From contig JAGRCC010000691.1 of NCBI GenBank assembly GCA_020433785.1, positions 3,268 through 8,786 on the forward strand: a stretch of 5,519 nt of DNA. The letters are read 5' to 3'. The stretch comes from Anaerolineae bacterium. Lineage in GTDB: Bacteria > Chloroflexota > Anaerolineae > 4572-78 > J111. Position numbers and translations under genes: made by a program. Shown piece after piece: positions 1-4,902 of the stretch (its first letter is position 1; each line of letters begins with the position of its first letter). The notes below the pieces were generated by a model, which saw only the letters and a list, made by a program, of their open reading frames with translations, was not told the origin of the DNA and searched no databases.

Positions 1-473
1 ATATCCACGATAATCTGGATAATCTTCAAAAAGCGCTGGCTGTGTTCAAAAGCCGCAACGTTAAAAGCCTGATCTTCTGCGGCGACTTCTGCTCGCCGAT
101 TCCGTCGCGGGTGGTTGGCGGTGAGTTCGATGGCGATGTTCATGTGGTCTTTGGCAACGGCGATGGCGACCGGTTTGCCATTTCGAATATCGCCAAAACC
201 CAGTACCCCAACCTCAAACTGCACGGCGAATACGCCGAGCTTGAGTTTGACGGCGTCAAAGTGGCTGTTACCCATTATCCGTTTTACGCCCAGGCGCTGG
301 CCCGAACCGGCGACTACCAGGCCGTTTTCTCCGGCCACACCCATGAGCAAACGGAAGAACGATTTGGCGACTGCCTGTGGGTCAATCCCGGCGAGGTTCT
401 GGGTTGGAAAGGTAGTCCCACCTGCGCCATCTACGACACGGACACCAACTCAGCCGAAATTATTGCGCTTTAA
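1..473 (+). CDS. YfcE/MJ0936-type metallophosphoesterase, 5'-truncated by window edge
   Basis: Calcineurin-like phosphodiesterase of the small YfcE/MJ0936 family; cytosolic, two-metal hydrolysis of phosphodiester bonds, natural substrate unknown. The reading frame is open from base 3 to the TAA at 471-473, giving 156 visible residues. Family members are about 155-180 residues, so only about 8-10 N-terminal residues are missing. The first visible residues are IHDN, the remains of the D-x-H-x-N metal motif; its aspartate lies outside the window. Further motifs follow in family order: GDFCS (Asp codon at 84), GNGD (Asn 156, Asp 162), a THYP histidine (273), and SGHTH (His 336 and 342), then VNPGE near the C-terminus. 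The GTG at 42 is internal, because conserved sequence lies upstream of it. The next gene starts 98 bases downstream, so an operon link is uncertain. Family assignment is firm; substrate is not. Confidence 0.9.
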   Translation, partial: IHDNLDNLQKALAVFKSRNVKSLIFCGDFCSPIPSRVVGGEFDGDVHVVFGNGDGDRFAISNIAKTQYPNLKLHGEYAELEFDGVKVAVTHYPFYAQALARTGDYQAVFSGHTHEQTEERFGDCLWVNPGEVLGWKGSPTCAIYDTDTNSAEIIAL

Positions 474-554
474 GTTGAGCATGATTTCTGGCAATAAAAT
501 CGTAAGATTTCTCCTTTAAACTCAATGTCACCATCGTTTTACTATTCAATTGCA

Positions 555-566
555 AAGGAAAGGGGA
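555..566 (+). promoter_or_regulatory. Shine-Dalgarno region setting the start of the LysM-thioredoxin gene
   Basis: The purine run AAGGAAAGGGGA ends five bases before the ATG at 572. A TTG at 569-571 is in frame directly before that ATG, but it would sit only two bases from the purine run, too close for normal spacing. The ATG is therefore preferred. Confidence 0.65.
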
Positions 567-571
567 AATTG

Positions 572-1477
572 ATGTTAAATCGAACCAATGTCGCCGTGAT
601 GCTTGTCGCCATAATGGTCTTGATCGGTTATGGGGTCGTGGCCGCCGCTCCACCACCTGAGGGCAGCGACAGCGGCCAAGACTATATCGTGCAGGCCGAT
701 GACTGGCTCAGCAAGTTGGCCGATAAGTTTTACGGCGACCCACTGGCCTATCAAGCCATTGTCGAAGCGACCAATACTAAAGCCGTCGAAGACACCACTT
801 ACGCCACCATTACCAACCCCGACGTGATCGAAGTGGGCCAGCGCCTGTTTATTCCCGATGACTTGGCTGCGGTGGCCAATCTGACCGTCCCGGCTGAGGC
901 GGCGCCGGTCGTCGTTGAAGAGACTGTTCAAGATCAGACCGTTGGTTCAGAAGAGGTAGCCATGATCAACCAGGATAATCCGGCCCCAACCGCCGAGCAG
1001 CTCCAACTGCTGGCCGATTTAAATGTCAAGGGCGTCCCCCCTGAACTCTTTAACGAGGTTTGGCTGAATTCCGAACCGCTGAAACTGGCCGATTTGCACG
1101 GCAAAGTGGTGATTGTCGAATTTTGGACGTTCGGCTGTATCAACTGTATTCACGTTATTCCGTCGCTGCGCGAATGGCATAACAAGTATGCCGATGACGG
1201 TCTGGTTATCATTGGCGTCCACACACCTGAGTTTGGTTATGAACAGGACCTCGACAATGTCAAAGAGTCGTTGGTGCGTCTGGATGTACCTTACGCCGTT
1301 GCCATCGATAACGACTGGCAAACCTGGCGTAGTTACAAGAAGCCGTTCAACCAGCGCTACTGGCCCAGTAAATATTTTATCGATAAAGCCGGCAACGTGC
1401 GGCACATTCATATCGGCGAAGGCCGGTACGATCAGCAGGAAGAAATTATTCAGGCGCTGCTGGCGGAAGATATCTAA
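572..1477 (+). CDS. Exported LysM domain + DipZ/TlpA-like thioredoxin fusion protein
   Basis: Predicted envelope thiol-disulfide protein of 301 residues. Residues 1-26 form a signal peptide: a short basic start (NRTN), a hydrophobic stretch of about residues 7-25, and cleavage likely after AAA. Residues 38-95 are a LysM domain (YIVQADDWLSKLADKFYGD ... NPDVIEVGQRLFIP), the fold that binds peptidoglycan N-acetylglucosamine. Residues 97-165 are a Pro/Val/acidic linker. Residues 167-298 are a thioredoxin fold of the DipZ-like branch: EFWTFGCINCIH with Cys189 and Cys192 as the redox pair, then VIIGVHTPEFGYE, DND-QTW, and YWP with Pro265 as the probable cis-proline. The start is ATG 572, set by the purine run ending five bases upstream. 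No CcdA/DsbD-type membrane reductant is encoded in the window, so its electron partner is unknown. Domain calls are strong; whether it oxidises or reduces substrates is open. Confidence 0.88.
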   Translation: MLNRTNVAVMLVAIMVLIGYGVVAAAPPPEGSDSGQDYIVQADDWLSKLADKFYGDPLAYQAIVEATNTKAVEDTTYATITNPDVIEVGQRLFIPDDLAAVANLTVPAEAAPVVVEETVQDQTVGSEEVAMINQDNPAPTAEQLQLLADLNVKGVPPELFNEVWLNSEPLKLADLHGKVVIVEFWTFGCINCIHVIPSLREWHNKYADDGLVIIGVHTPEFGYEQDLDNVKESLVRLDVPYAVAIDNDWQTWRSYKKPFNQRYWPSKYFIDKAGNVRHIHIGEGRYDQQEEIIQALLAEDI

Positions 1478-1482
1478 AAGAA

Positions 1483-1506
1483 AGCGTTCAGCTATCAGCC
1501 GTCAGC
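1483..1506 (+). repeat. Heptamer repeat array, type A copy 1
   Basis: Begins five bases after the thioredoxin gene stop. It reads as 7-base units of the form NNTCAGC (GTTCAGC, TATCAGC, CGTCAGC), followed by a degenerate CGCCAGC just beyond. All 24 bases recur exactly, as the reverse complement, at 4754-4777. It forms the left end of the composite element that ends at 1940. Confidence 0.85.
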
Positions 1507-1541
1507 CGCCAGCCTTAACTCTAAATAGTATTCTAACCAAG

Positions 1542-1570
1542 CCACTTCTGACCAAAAAAGCAAGAAGTGG
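1542..1570. repeat. 8-bp perfect inverted repeat (hairpin), CCACTTCT/AGAAGTGG
   Basis: CCACTTCT at 1542-1549 is the exact reverse complement of AGAAGTGG at 1563-1570, with a 13-base A-rich loop. It lies 65 bases after the thioredoxin gene stop and could slow transcription or protect an RNA end. No T run follows on the plus strand, so it is not a canonical intrinsic terminator. Confidence 0.5.
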
Positions 1571-1583
1571 GGCCGGGAATCTA

Positions 1584-1669
1584 AACGCAAAAGACGCAAA
1601 CGGCGCTAAAGTCGCAAACGTTTTTATATATCCTTTTGCGTCTCTTGCGCCTATAGCGCCTTTAGCGTT
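1584..1669. repeat. Imperfect 37-bp inverted repeat of AACGC/GACGC-type units
   Basis: The left arm (1584-1620, starting AACGCAAAAGACGC) and the reverse complement of the right arm (1633-1669, starting AACGCTAAAGGCGC) match at 28 of 37 bases by my hand alignment. The loop is 12 T/A-rich bases. Within each arm, short GCGC/ACGC words recur about every 9 bases, so the arms look like degenerate tandem units. A transcript could fold into a long stem. It lies inside the repeat island and does not resemble a gene in any frame. Confidence 0.65.
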
Positions 1670-1683
1670 AAATCCTTTTTGGT

Positions 1684-1698
1684 TCCGGCTTGTCCGGA
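1684..1698. repeat. Small TCCGG/CCGGA hairpin
   Basis: TCCGG at 1684-1688 pairs with CCGGA at 1694-1698 around a 5-base loop (CTTGT). An outer AATCC (1671-1675) and GGATT (1696-1700) are also complementary, but they compete for the same right-hand bases. Short, so possibly chance, but it sits between two larger palindromic elements. Confidence 0.35.
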
Positions 1699-1702
1699 TT
1701 AG

Positions 1703-1833
1703 GACTTACGCAGTTGGCATGTCATTAGGAACGACGAGAAATCCCTGAGAACGATGTTGGCAAGTAGACGCTATAGGGATTTCTCCGCCTTCGGCTACGA
1801 AATGACATGATGGGATGTCAAGTGCGTAACGTC
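1703..1833. mobile_element. MITE-like palindromic element, 131 bp, non-coding
   Basis: Nested inverted repeats suggest a miniature non-autonomous element. The outermost arms are GAC-TTACGCAGTTG (1703-1716) against the reverse complement GACGTTACGCACTTG (from 1833 back to 1819), differing by one gap and one mismatch. The next arms are a perfect 9-bp pair, CATGTCATT (1718-1726) with AATGACATG (1801-1809). The innermost is a perfect 11-bp pair, GAGAAATCCCT (1736-1746) with AGGGATTTCTC (1775-1785). It has no open frame of its own and no clear target-site duplication. A REP-like structural palindrome is the alternative reading. The TTACGCAGTTG word recurs at 4714-4724 in the second heptamer element. 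Confidence 0.6.
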
Positions 1834-1906
1834 TATCTAAATATAACGTTTAGGCTGTCGAGATTGTTCTGTAACCTGGCCTTTTCGAAAAAACTTAGCA
1901 AAAAAA

Positions 1907-1940
1907 AGCTGATAGCTGACAGCTAAGAGCTGAACGCTTA
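1907..1940 (-). repeat. Heptamer repeat array, type B copy 1
   Basis: Read on the minus strand it is a row of NNTCAGC-like 7-base units (GTTCAGC, TCTTAGC, TGTCAGC, TATCAGC) followed by a T run. Including base 1906, it matches the copy at 4666-4700 at 32 of 35 bases. It ends 15 bases before the response-regulator start, so it lies within or next to the operon's leader and promoter region. Confidence 0.85.
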
Positions 1941-1941
1941 C

Positions 1942-1947
1942 AAAGGA
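1942..1947 (+). promoter_or_regulatory. Ribosome binding site supporting a GTG start
   Basis: AAAGGA, with eight bases to the GTG at 1956. The conserved receiver start (KLHILVVDDEP) begins at codon 4, and no other in-frame start gives a normal receiver N-terminus. This supports the GTG. Confidence 0.6.
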
Positions 1948-1955
1948 CTTTACTT

Positions 1956-2660
1956 GTGTCTAACAAACTCCATATCTTGGTTGTTGACGACGAACCGAAT
2001 ATCCGCGAAGTGGTCGAGCTTTACTTACAGCGAGAAGGGTACGAGGTGGAAGTGGCCGGCGATGGAGCGACCGCCCTGCAAGCCATCGAGCGCAAAGCGC
2101 CCGATTTGATTGTGCTCGATTTAATGCTGCCGGCCATCAACGGTCTCCAAATTACCCGTATTTTACGCGAGGGGGATTATAACATCCCAATTATTATGCT
2201 CACCGCCAAAAGTGAGGAAGCCGACCGCATCACCGGCTTGGAACTGGGCGCCGATGATTACGTCACCAAACCGTTCAGTCCCAAAGAGTTGGTGGCGCGG
2301 GTCAAGGCCGTACTGCGGCGAGTCAGCAGCAAGGCTACCGTCGATACTCAGGCTCAGCCGCTGACCATCGGCAGTATCACCGTTAATCCCACCACCCGCC
2401 AGGTCTTGGTTAACGATCACGAAGTCATTCTAACCGCCAAGGAGTTTGATCTGTTGTGGTTTTTCATGAACCATCCCGGCCAGGTCTTCACCCGCGATCA
2501 AGTCCTTGATCACGTCTGGGGCTACGATTTTTTTGGCGACTCCAGCACGGTTACGGTTCACGTGCGGCGGCTCCGTGAAAAAATCGAAGCGCGCCCGACC
2601 AAGCCGGAATATATTCTAACCGTTTGGGGCGTTGGTTATAAGTTTGCTATGGATCGATGA
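1956..2660 (+). CDS. OmpR/PhoB-family response regulator
   Basis: DNA-binding response regulator of 234 residues, the usual size for the OmpR/PhoB class. The receiver domain spans residues 5-118: acidic pair Asp11-Asp12, phosphoacceptor Asp55 (IVLDLMLP), Thr83 (IMLTAK), Tyr102 and Lys105 (GADDYVTKPF). The winged-helix effector spans about 135-231 and shows LTAKEFDLLWFFMNHPGQVFTRDQVLDHVWGYD in successive segments, the recognition-helix part VTVHVRRLREKIE, and the C-terminal wing GVGYKF. All phosphorylation residues are present, so it should be a normal phosphorylated transcription factor. Its end overlaps the kinase start by four bases (ATGA), which indicates co-translation and makes that kinase the likely partner. 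Target genes cannot be read from the window; autoregulation is common in the family but unproven here. Confidence 0.96.
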   Translation: MSNKLHILVVDDEPNIREVVELYLQREGYEVEVAGDGATALQAIERKAPDLIVLDLMLPAINGLQITRILREGDYNIPIIMLTAKSEEADRITGLELGADDYVTKPFSPKELVARVKAVLRRVSSKATVDTQAQPLTIGSITVNPTTRQVLVNDHEVILTAKEFDLLWFFMNHPGQVFTRDQVLDHVWGYDFFGDSSTVTVHVRRLREKIEARPTKPEYILTVWGVGYKFAMDR

Positions 2661-3910
2661 CTTTGACGCTCAAATATAAAATGCACGAATTCTGGCCGCT
2701 GCTGGTGGGGTTAGGCGTCGCCTTTTTGGTGGCCCTGGCCATCGCGATTTACGTGATGCAGGCCCCATCCAGCGATCTGAAGGACCTGATCCAATTTTTG
2801 ATGACGTCCAGTTTGCCGTCATTGTTGGGCGGCTATCTCGTTTTTGCCCTGGGTCGAAAATGGCTGCGCAGTATCAAATATAAAATTTTATTGGCCTACA
2901 GCCTGGGCATTATTATCGCCATCCTCAATATTTACGTTACATCGAGACTTATGTTTGTTTCAACCCACGATTTTTTGTTATTAGGGCTGCTGCTGATCTT
3001 CGCGGCGCTCATTTCCGCCTCATTCGGCTATTTGCTGGCCAGTAGTATCACTCGATCGTTGTGGCTGCTGCAAAGGGGAGCGCACCAGGTGGCGCTGGGC
3101 GATTTTTCCGTGCGGGTCGATCTAAACGAGGCCGACGAACTTTCCGACGTCGCTGAAGCGTTCAATATGATGGCTGATGAACTACAACGCTCCTTTGCCC
3201 GCCAAAAAGAGATGGAGCAGGCCCGCCGCGATCTCATCGCCGCTGTCAGCCACGATCTGCGTACGCCGCTAACCTCCATTCGAGCCATGATCGAGGCCGT
3301 GGCCGATGGCGTCGTGACCGATCCGGCTATGGTCCAGCGTTATCATAGCAATATCCGGTCGCAAACGGAAAACCTATCTAATCTAATTAACGATCTGTTT
3401 GATCTATCAAAATTAGAGGCCGAACAGGTGCAGCTTCGGCTGGAACCGGTTAATCTTAATGACATGCTGTCCGACATCCTGGAGTCGATGCAGCAGCAGG
3501 CTCAAAACAAAAATGTCTCGCTCAAGCCGATTTTTTATGAAGATTTGCCGATGATTATGGCGGAGTTTGATAAAGTGCAGCGTGTCGTTTTCAACCTGGT
3601 CCAAAATGCCATCCGGCACACCCCTGAAACCGGCACTATCTGTTTGGTGACTAAATTGGTCCCGCAGGGGGTTCAAGTGGATGTTGAAGACACCGGCGAG
3701 GGGATCGATCCGGAGGACCTGCCGCACATTTTTGATCAATTCTTTCGGGGGGAAAAAAGCCGCAGCCGGGAAACAGGCGGGGCGGGCTTAGGCTTGGCCA
3801 TCGCCAAGCGCATCATCGAGGCGCATCAAGGCCAGATTTGGGTTGACAGCCAACTCGGGCACGGCACACGCTTCAGTTTCGTTTTGCCGGTGATAGTTGA
3901 GGCAAATTGA
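2657..3910 (+). CDS. Membrane sensor histidine kinase (HAMP-HisKA-HATPase)
   Basis: Sensor kinase of 417 residues paired with the upstream regulator. Four hydrophobic segments lie at about 15-34, 53-66 (short), 77-96 and 106-130. The loops between them are short (about 35-52 and 97-105), so there is no sizeable extracellular sensor domain. A HAMP linker follows at about 128-181 (P-type proline absent; GDFSVRVDLNEADELSDVAEAFNMM). HisKA has phospho-acceptor His199 in AVSHDLRTPLTSI. The ATPase domain has the N box with Asn317 (NLVQNAIRHTPE), the G1 box with Asp345 (VEDTGEGIDPEDLPHIF), an F-box-like FDQFF, and the G2 box at 374-380 (GGAGLGL). All catalytic motifs are intact. The ATG start at 2657 overlaps the regulator stop. 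The signal is unknown; the layout resembles intramembrane-sensing or envelope-sensing kinases. Confidence 0.95.
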   Translation: MTLTLKYKMHEFWPLLVGLGVAFLVALAIAIYVMQAPSSDLKDLIQFLMTSSLPSLLGGYLVFALGRKWLRSIKYKILLAYSLGIIIAILNIYVTSRLMFVSTHDFLLLGLLLIFAALISASFGYLLASSITRSLWLLQRGAHQVALGDFSVRVDLNEADELSDVAEAFNMMADELQRSFARQKEMEQARRDLIAAVSHDLRTPLTSIRAMIEAVADGVVTDPAMVQRYHSNIRSQTENLSNLINDLFDLSKLEAEQVQLRLEPVNLNDMLSDILESMQQQAQNKNVSLKPIFYEDLPMIMAEFDKVQRVVFNLVQNAIRHTPETGTICLVTKLVPQGVQVDVEDTGEGIDPEDLPHIFDQFFRGEKSRSRETGGAGLGLAIAKRIIEAHQGQIWVDSQLGHGTRFSFVLPVIVEAN

Positions 3911-3924
3911 GACGAGGATTGGGA

Positions 3925-3945
3925 AAGAAAATCCTCCATTTTCTT
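3925..3945. terminator. AT-rich hairpin just after the kinase gene (weak terminator candidate)
   Basis: AAGAAAAT (3925-3932) and ATTTTCTT (3938-3945) are perfect reverse complements around the loop CCTCC, starting 15 bases past the kinase stop. The stem is nearly all A-T, and no separate T tract follows, so termination would be weak. The right arm can instead pair with TAAGAAAA at 3969-3976, giving an alternative fold. Confidence 0.35.
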
Positions 3946-3972
3946 AAGGCTAAGGCTGAGGCTAAGGCTAAG
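3945..3972 (+). repeat. TAAGGC hexamer tandem repeat, about 4.7 units
   Basis: Units are TAAGGC, TAAGGC, TGAGGC, TAAGGC, TAAG, with one substitution. The array is enclosed by an 8-bp inverted pair, TTTTCTTA (3939-3946) and TAAGAAAA (3969-3976). It lies in the gap between the two convergent transcription units and is non-coding. Confidence 0.8.
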
Positions 3973-4074
3973 AAAACCAGTATCTATCCTACCTCTACTA
4001 ACCGGCTAGCCAACCAACTATCACCCATCTATTTGATCTATCAACTGTTCAGCCACTCAACTAGTTAACTACCC

Positions 4075-4138
4075 AACTAACTAACCAACCAACCAACCAA
4101 CCAACTAACCAACTAACTAACTAACTAACCAACCAACC
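4075..4138. repeat. Tetranucleotide array (AACY)16 between convergent genes
   Basis: Sixteen uninterrupted 4-base units fit AAC[C/T]: nine AACC and seven AACT, with variation only at the fourth base. A degenerate run of similar words (CTAAC, CCAAC, CAACT) extends left to about 3995. The array stops two bases before the receiver gene's stop codon, so on that gene's transcript it forms the first part of the 3' untranslated region as GGTT/AGTT units. Five consecutive GGTT units (4083-4102) could form a two-layer G-quadruplex on the minus strand. A role as a transcription end region for the two converging genes is possible but inferred. Confidence 0.9.
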
Positions 4139-4140
4139 AC

Positions 4141-4530
4141 CTACCCCACCATCCCCAGCGTTCGCCGGATCGTGGCGTCGATCTTTTCAATATCGGCTGG
4201 TTTGGAGAAAAAACCATCCGCGCCAACTTCCCGGCACGAAGCCCGGGTTTTGGCATCATCATACGCCGATAGAATAAAAATTGGGATGGCCTTTGTATTG
4301 GGATTGCTGCGTAACCGGCGCGTGGCCTCGAAGCCGTCCACTTTCGGCATACGGATGTCCATTAAAATAAAATCCGGCTGCCAACTTTCCGCCTTTTGTA
4401 CGCCTTCCGCCCCGTTAATCGCGCAATCGACTTCATAACCTAAGAATTCCAACATCTGCGAGATAGGCTCTCGCAAATCTTTTTCGTCCTCCACGTACAG
4501 CACGCGGGGAATGTTCTTATCATCCATCAT
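4141..4530 (-). CDS. Single-domain CheY-like response regulator
   Basis: Receiver-only protein of 129 residues; there is no output domain, so it would act by protein contact or as a phosphorelay step. Key residues are acidic Glu14-Asp15 (VLYVEDEKDLRE), phosphoacceptor Asp58 (FILMDIRMPKVDGFEATRRLR), Ser88 in the Thr/Ser switch position (IFILSAYDD), an aromatic Phe107 or Phe108 in place of the switch Tyr, and Lys110 (GADGFFSKPAD). The start is the first of two adjacent ATGs (4530 or 4527). GGGAGG lies seven bases upstream; a TTG at 4545 in the same frame overlaps that ribosome site and is rejected. It converges on the kinase gene, so it is a separate transcription unit. A partnership with the neighbouring kinase is possible, but the opposite orientation argues against strict co-expression. 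Confidence 0.93.
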   Translation of the reverse strand: MMDDKNIPRVLYVEDEKDLREPISQMLEFLGYEVDCAINGAEGVQKAESWQPDFILMDIRMPKVDGFEATRRLRSNPNTKAIPIFILSAYDDAKTRASCREVGADGFFSKPADIEKIDATIRRTLGMVG

Positions 4531-4534
4531 AGAG

Positions 4535-4543
4535 TTTCCTCCC
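4535..4543 (-). promoter_or_regulatory. Strong ribosome binding site of the receiver gene
   Basis: On the minus strand GGGAGGAAA precedes the ATG at 4530, with seven bases between GGGAGG and the start codon. It rules out the longer in-frame TTG start, which would place this site inside the coding sequence. Confidence 0.8.
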
Positions 4544-4665
4544 AAAACCTCTAATTTGCACCCACAATTAAGCTGTTAAGGTTTCGTTGCCTGAGCCACA
4601 ACATTATAGCTGATAATTTTATTTAGGTCTATAGACAAATGTCACTATATTGAAAATTTAATCTG

Positions 4666-4700
4666 TAAGCATTCAGCTCTTAGCTATCAGTTATCAGCTT
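4666..4700 (+). repeat. Heptamer repeat array, type B copy 2
   Basis: Units ATTCAGC, TCTTAGC, TATCAGT, TATCAGC, preceded by TAAGC and followed by a T-rich tail. It matches the reverse complement of 1906-1940 at 32 of 35 bases; all three differences are transitions. It faces the type A copy at 4754-4777, forming a shorter version of the 1483-1940 element in the opposite orientation. Confidence 0.85.
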
Positions 4701-4713
4701 TTTCTTACAGAAG

Positions 4714-4724
4714 TTACGCAGTTG
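4714..4724 (+). repeat. TTACGCAGTTG motif, copy shared with the MITE-like element
   Basis: Identical to 1706-1716, and one base different from the reverse complement of 1819-1829. With flanks, GTTACGCA(G/C)TTGA matches the B-proximal end of the larger element. It lies 13 bases inside the type B array and looks like a solo end left after loss of the rest of the MITE-like core. Confidence 0.6.
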
Positions 4725-4739
4725 AATGCATAAAGTCAG

Positions 4740-4750
4740 GTGACAGTCAC
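4740..4750. repeat. GTGACAGTCAC palindrome
   Basis: Perfect 5-bp arms (GTGAC/GTCAC) around a single base, inside the second heptamer element, three bases before the type A array. It could be a regulator site for the downstream gene or just part of the repeat. It is too short to decide. Confidence 0.3.
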
Positions 4751-4753
4751 ATA

Positions 4754-4777
4754 GCTGACGGCTGATAGCTGAACGCT
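4754..4777 (-). repeat. Heptamer repeat array, type A copy 2
   Basis: Exact 24-base reverse complement of 1483-1506; on this strand the units read GCTGACG, GCTGATA, GCTGAAC, GCT. It closes the shorter composite element and lies about 125 bases upstream of the FTCD_C-like gene. The other 7-base units in these arrays vary, so perfect identity implies a recent common origin or conversion. Confidence 0.9.
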
Positions 4778-4798
4778 GCTTTGACTTTACTAACTTAT

Positions 4799-4827
4799 TT
4801 GTGCTTGTTAGCGTAGTCAGGTAGAAT
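4799..4827 (+). promoter_or_regulatory. Possible sigma70-type promoter for the FTCD_C-like gene
   Basis: TAGAAT at 4822-4827 matches the -10 consensus at five of six bases. TTGTGC at 4799-4804, 17 bases upstream, matches the -35 consensus at only three of six. It would give an untranslated leader of about 70 bases. A TTGACT at 4781-4786 has a better -35 but no good -10 at proper spacing. Tentative. Confidence 0.3.
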
Positions 4828-4902
4828 CAGGACATTCATTAGCTTTCTTAAGCTTTAGACCACCTTCATCAACCCACCTTACATTCGCAACAGGAGCACG
4901 TT

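Noticed and set aside
497..510. AAATC/GATTT hairpin after the phosphoesterase as a terminator
   Set aside because: The stem is only five A-T-rich pairs with no T tract; not distinguishable from chance.
115..519. Open frame overlapping the phosphoesterase gene
   Set aside because: It lies in another frame of a gene with clear catalytic motifs; its own translation is low-complexity and shows no domain.
575..931. Minus-strand open frame opposite the LysM region
   Set aside because: Antisense shadow of a well-supported gene, with no recognisable protein features.
1584..1669. Inverted repeat as a riboswitch or known structured RNA
   Set aside because: No conserved aptamer core was recognised; it lies downstream of one gene and nearly 290 bases before the next, inside a mosaic of repeats.
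1113..1748. 211-codon open frame running from the thioredoxin gene into the repeat island
   Set aside because: It is out of frame with the intact thioredoxin domain, and its tail is translated repeat sequence; no ribosome site or family motif.
1483..1940. Heptamer arrays as a CRISPR array
   Set aside because: The units are 7 bases, directly adjacent and without unique spacers; no cas gene is present.
1941..4665. Segment between the inverted elements as a composite transposon
   Set aside because: No transposase, integrase or resolvase is encoded, and no target-site duplication was found. It is reported only as an inverted-repeat arrangement.
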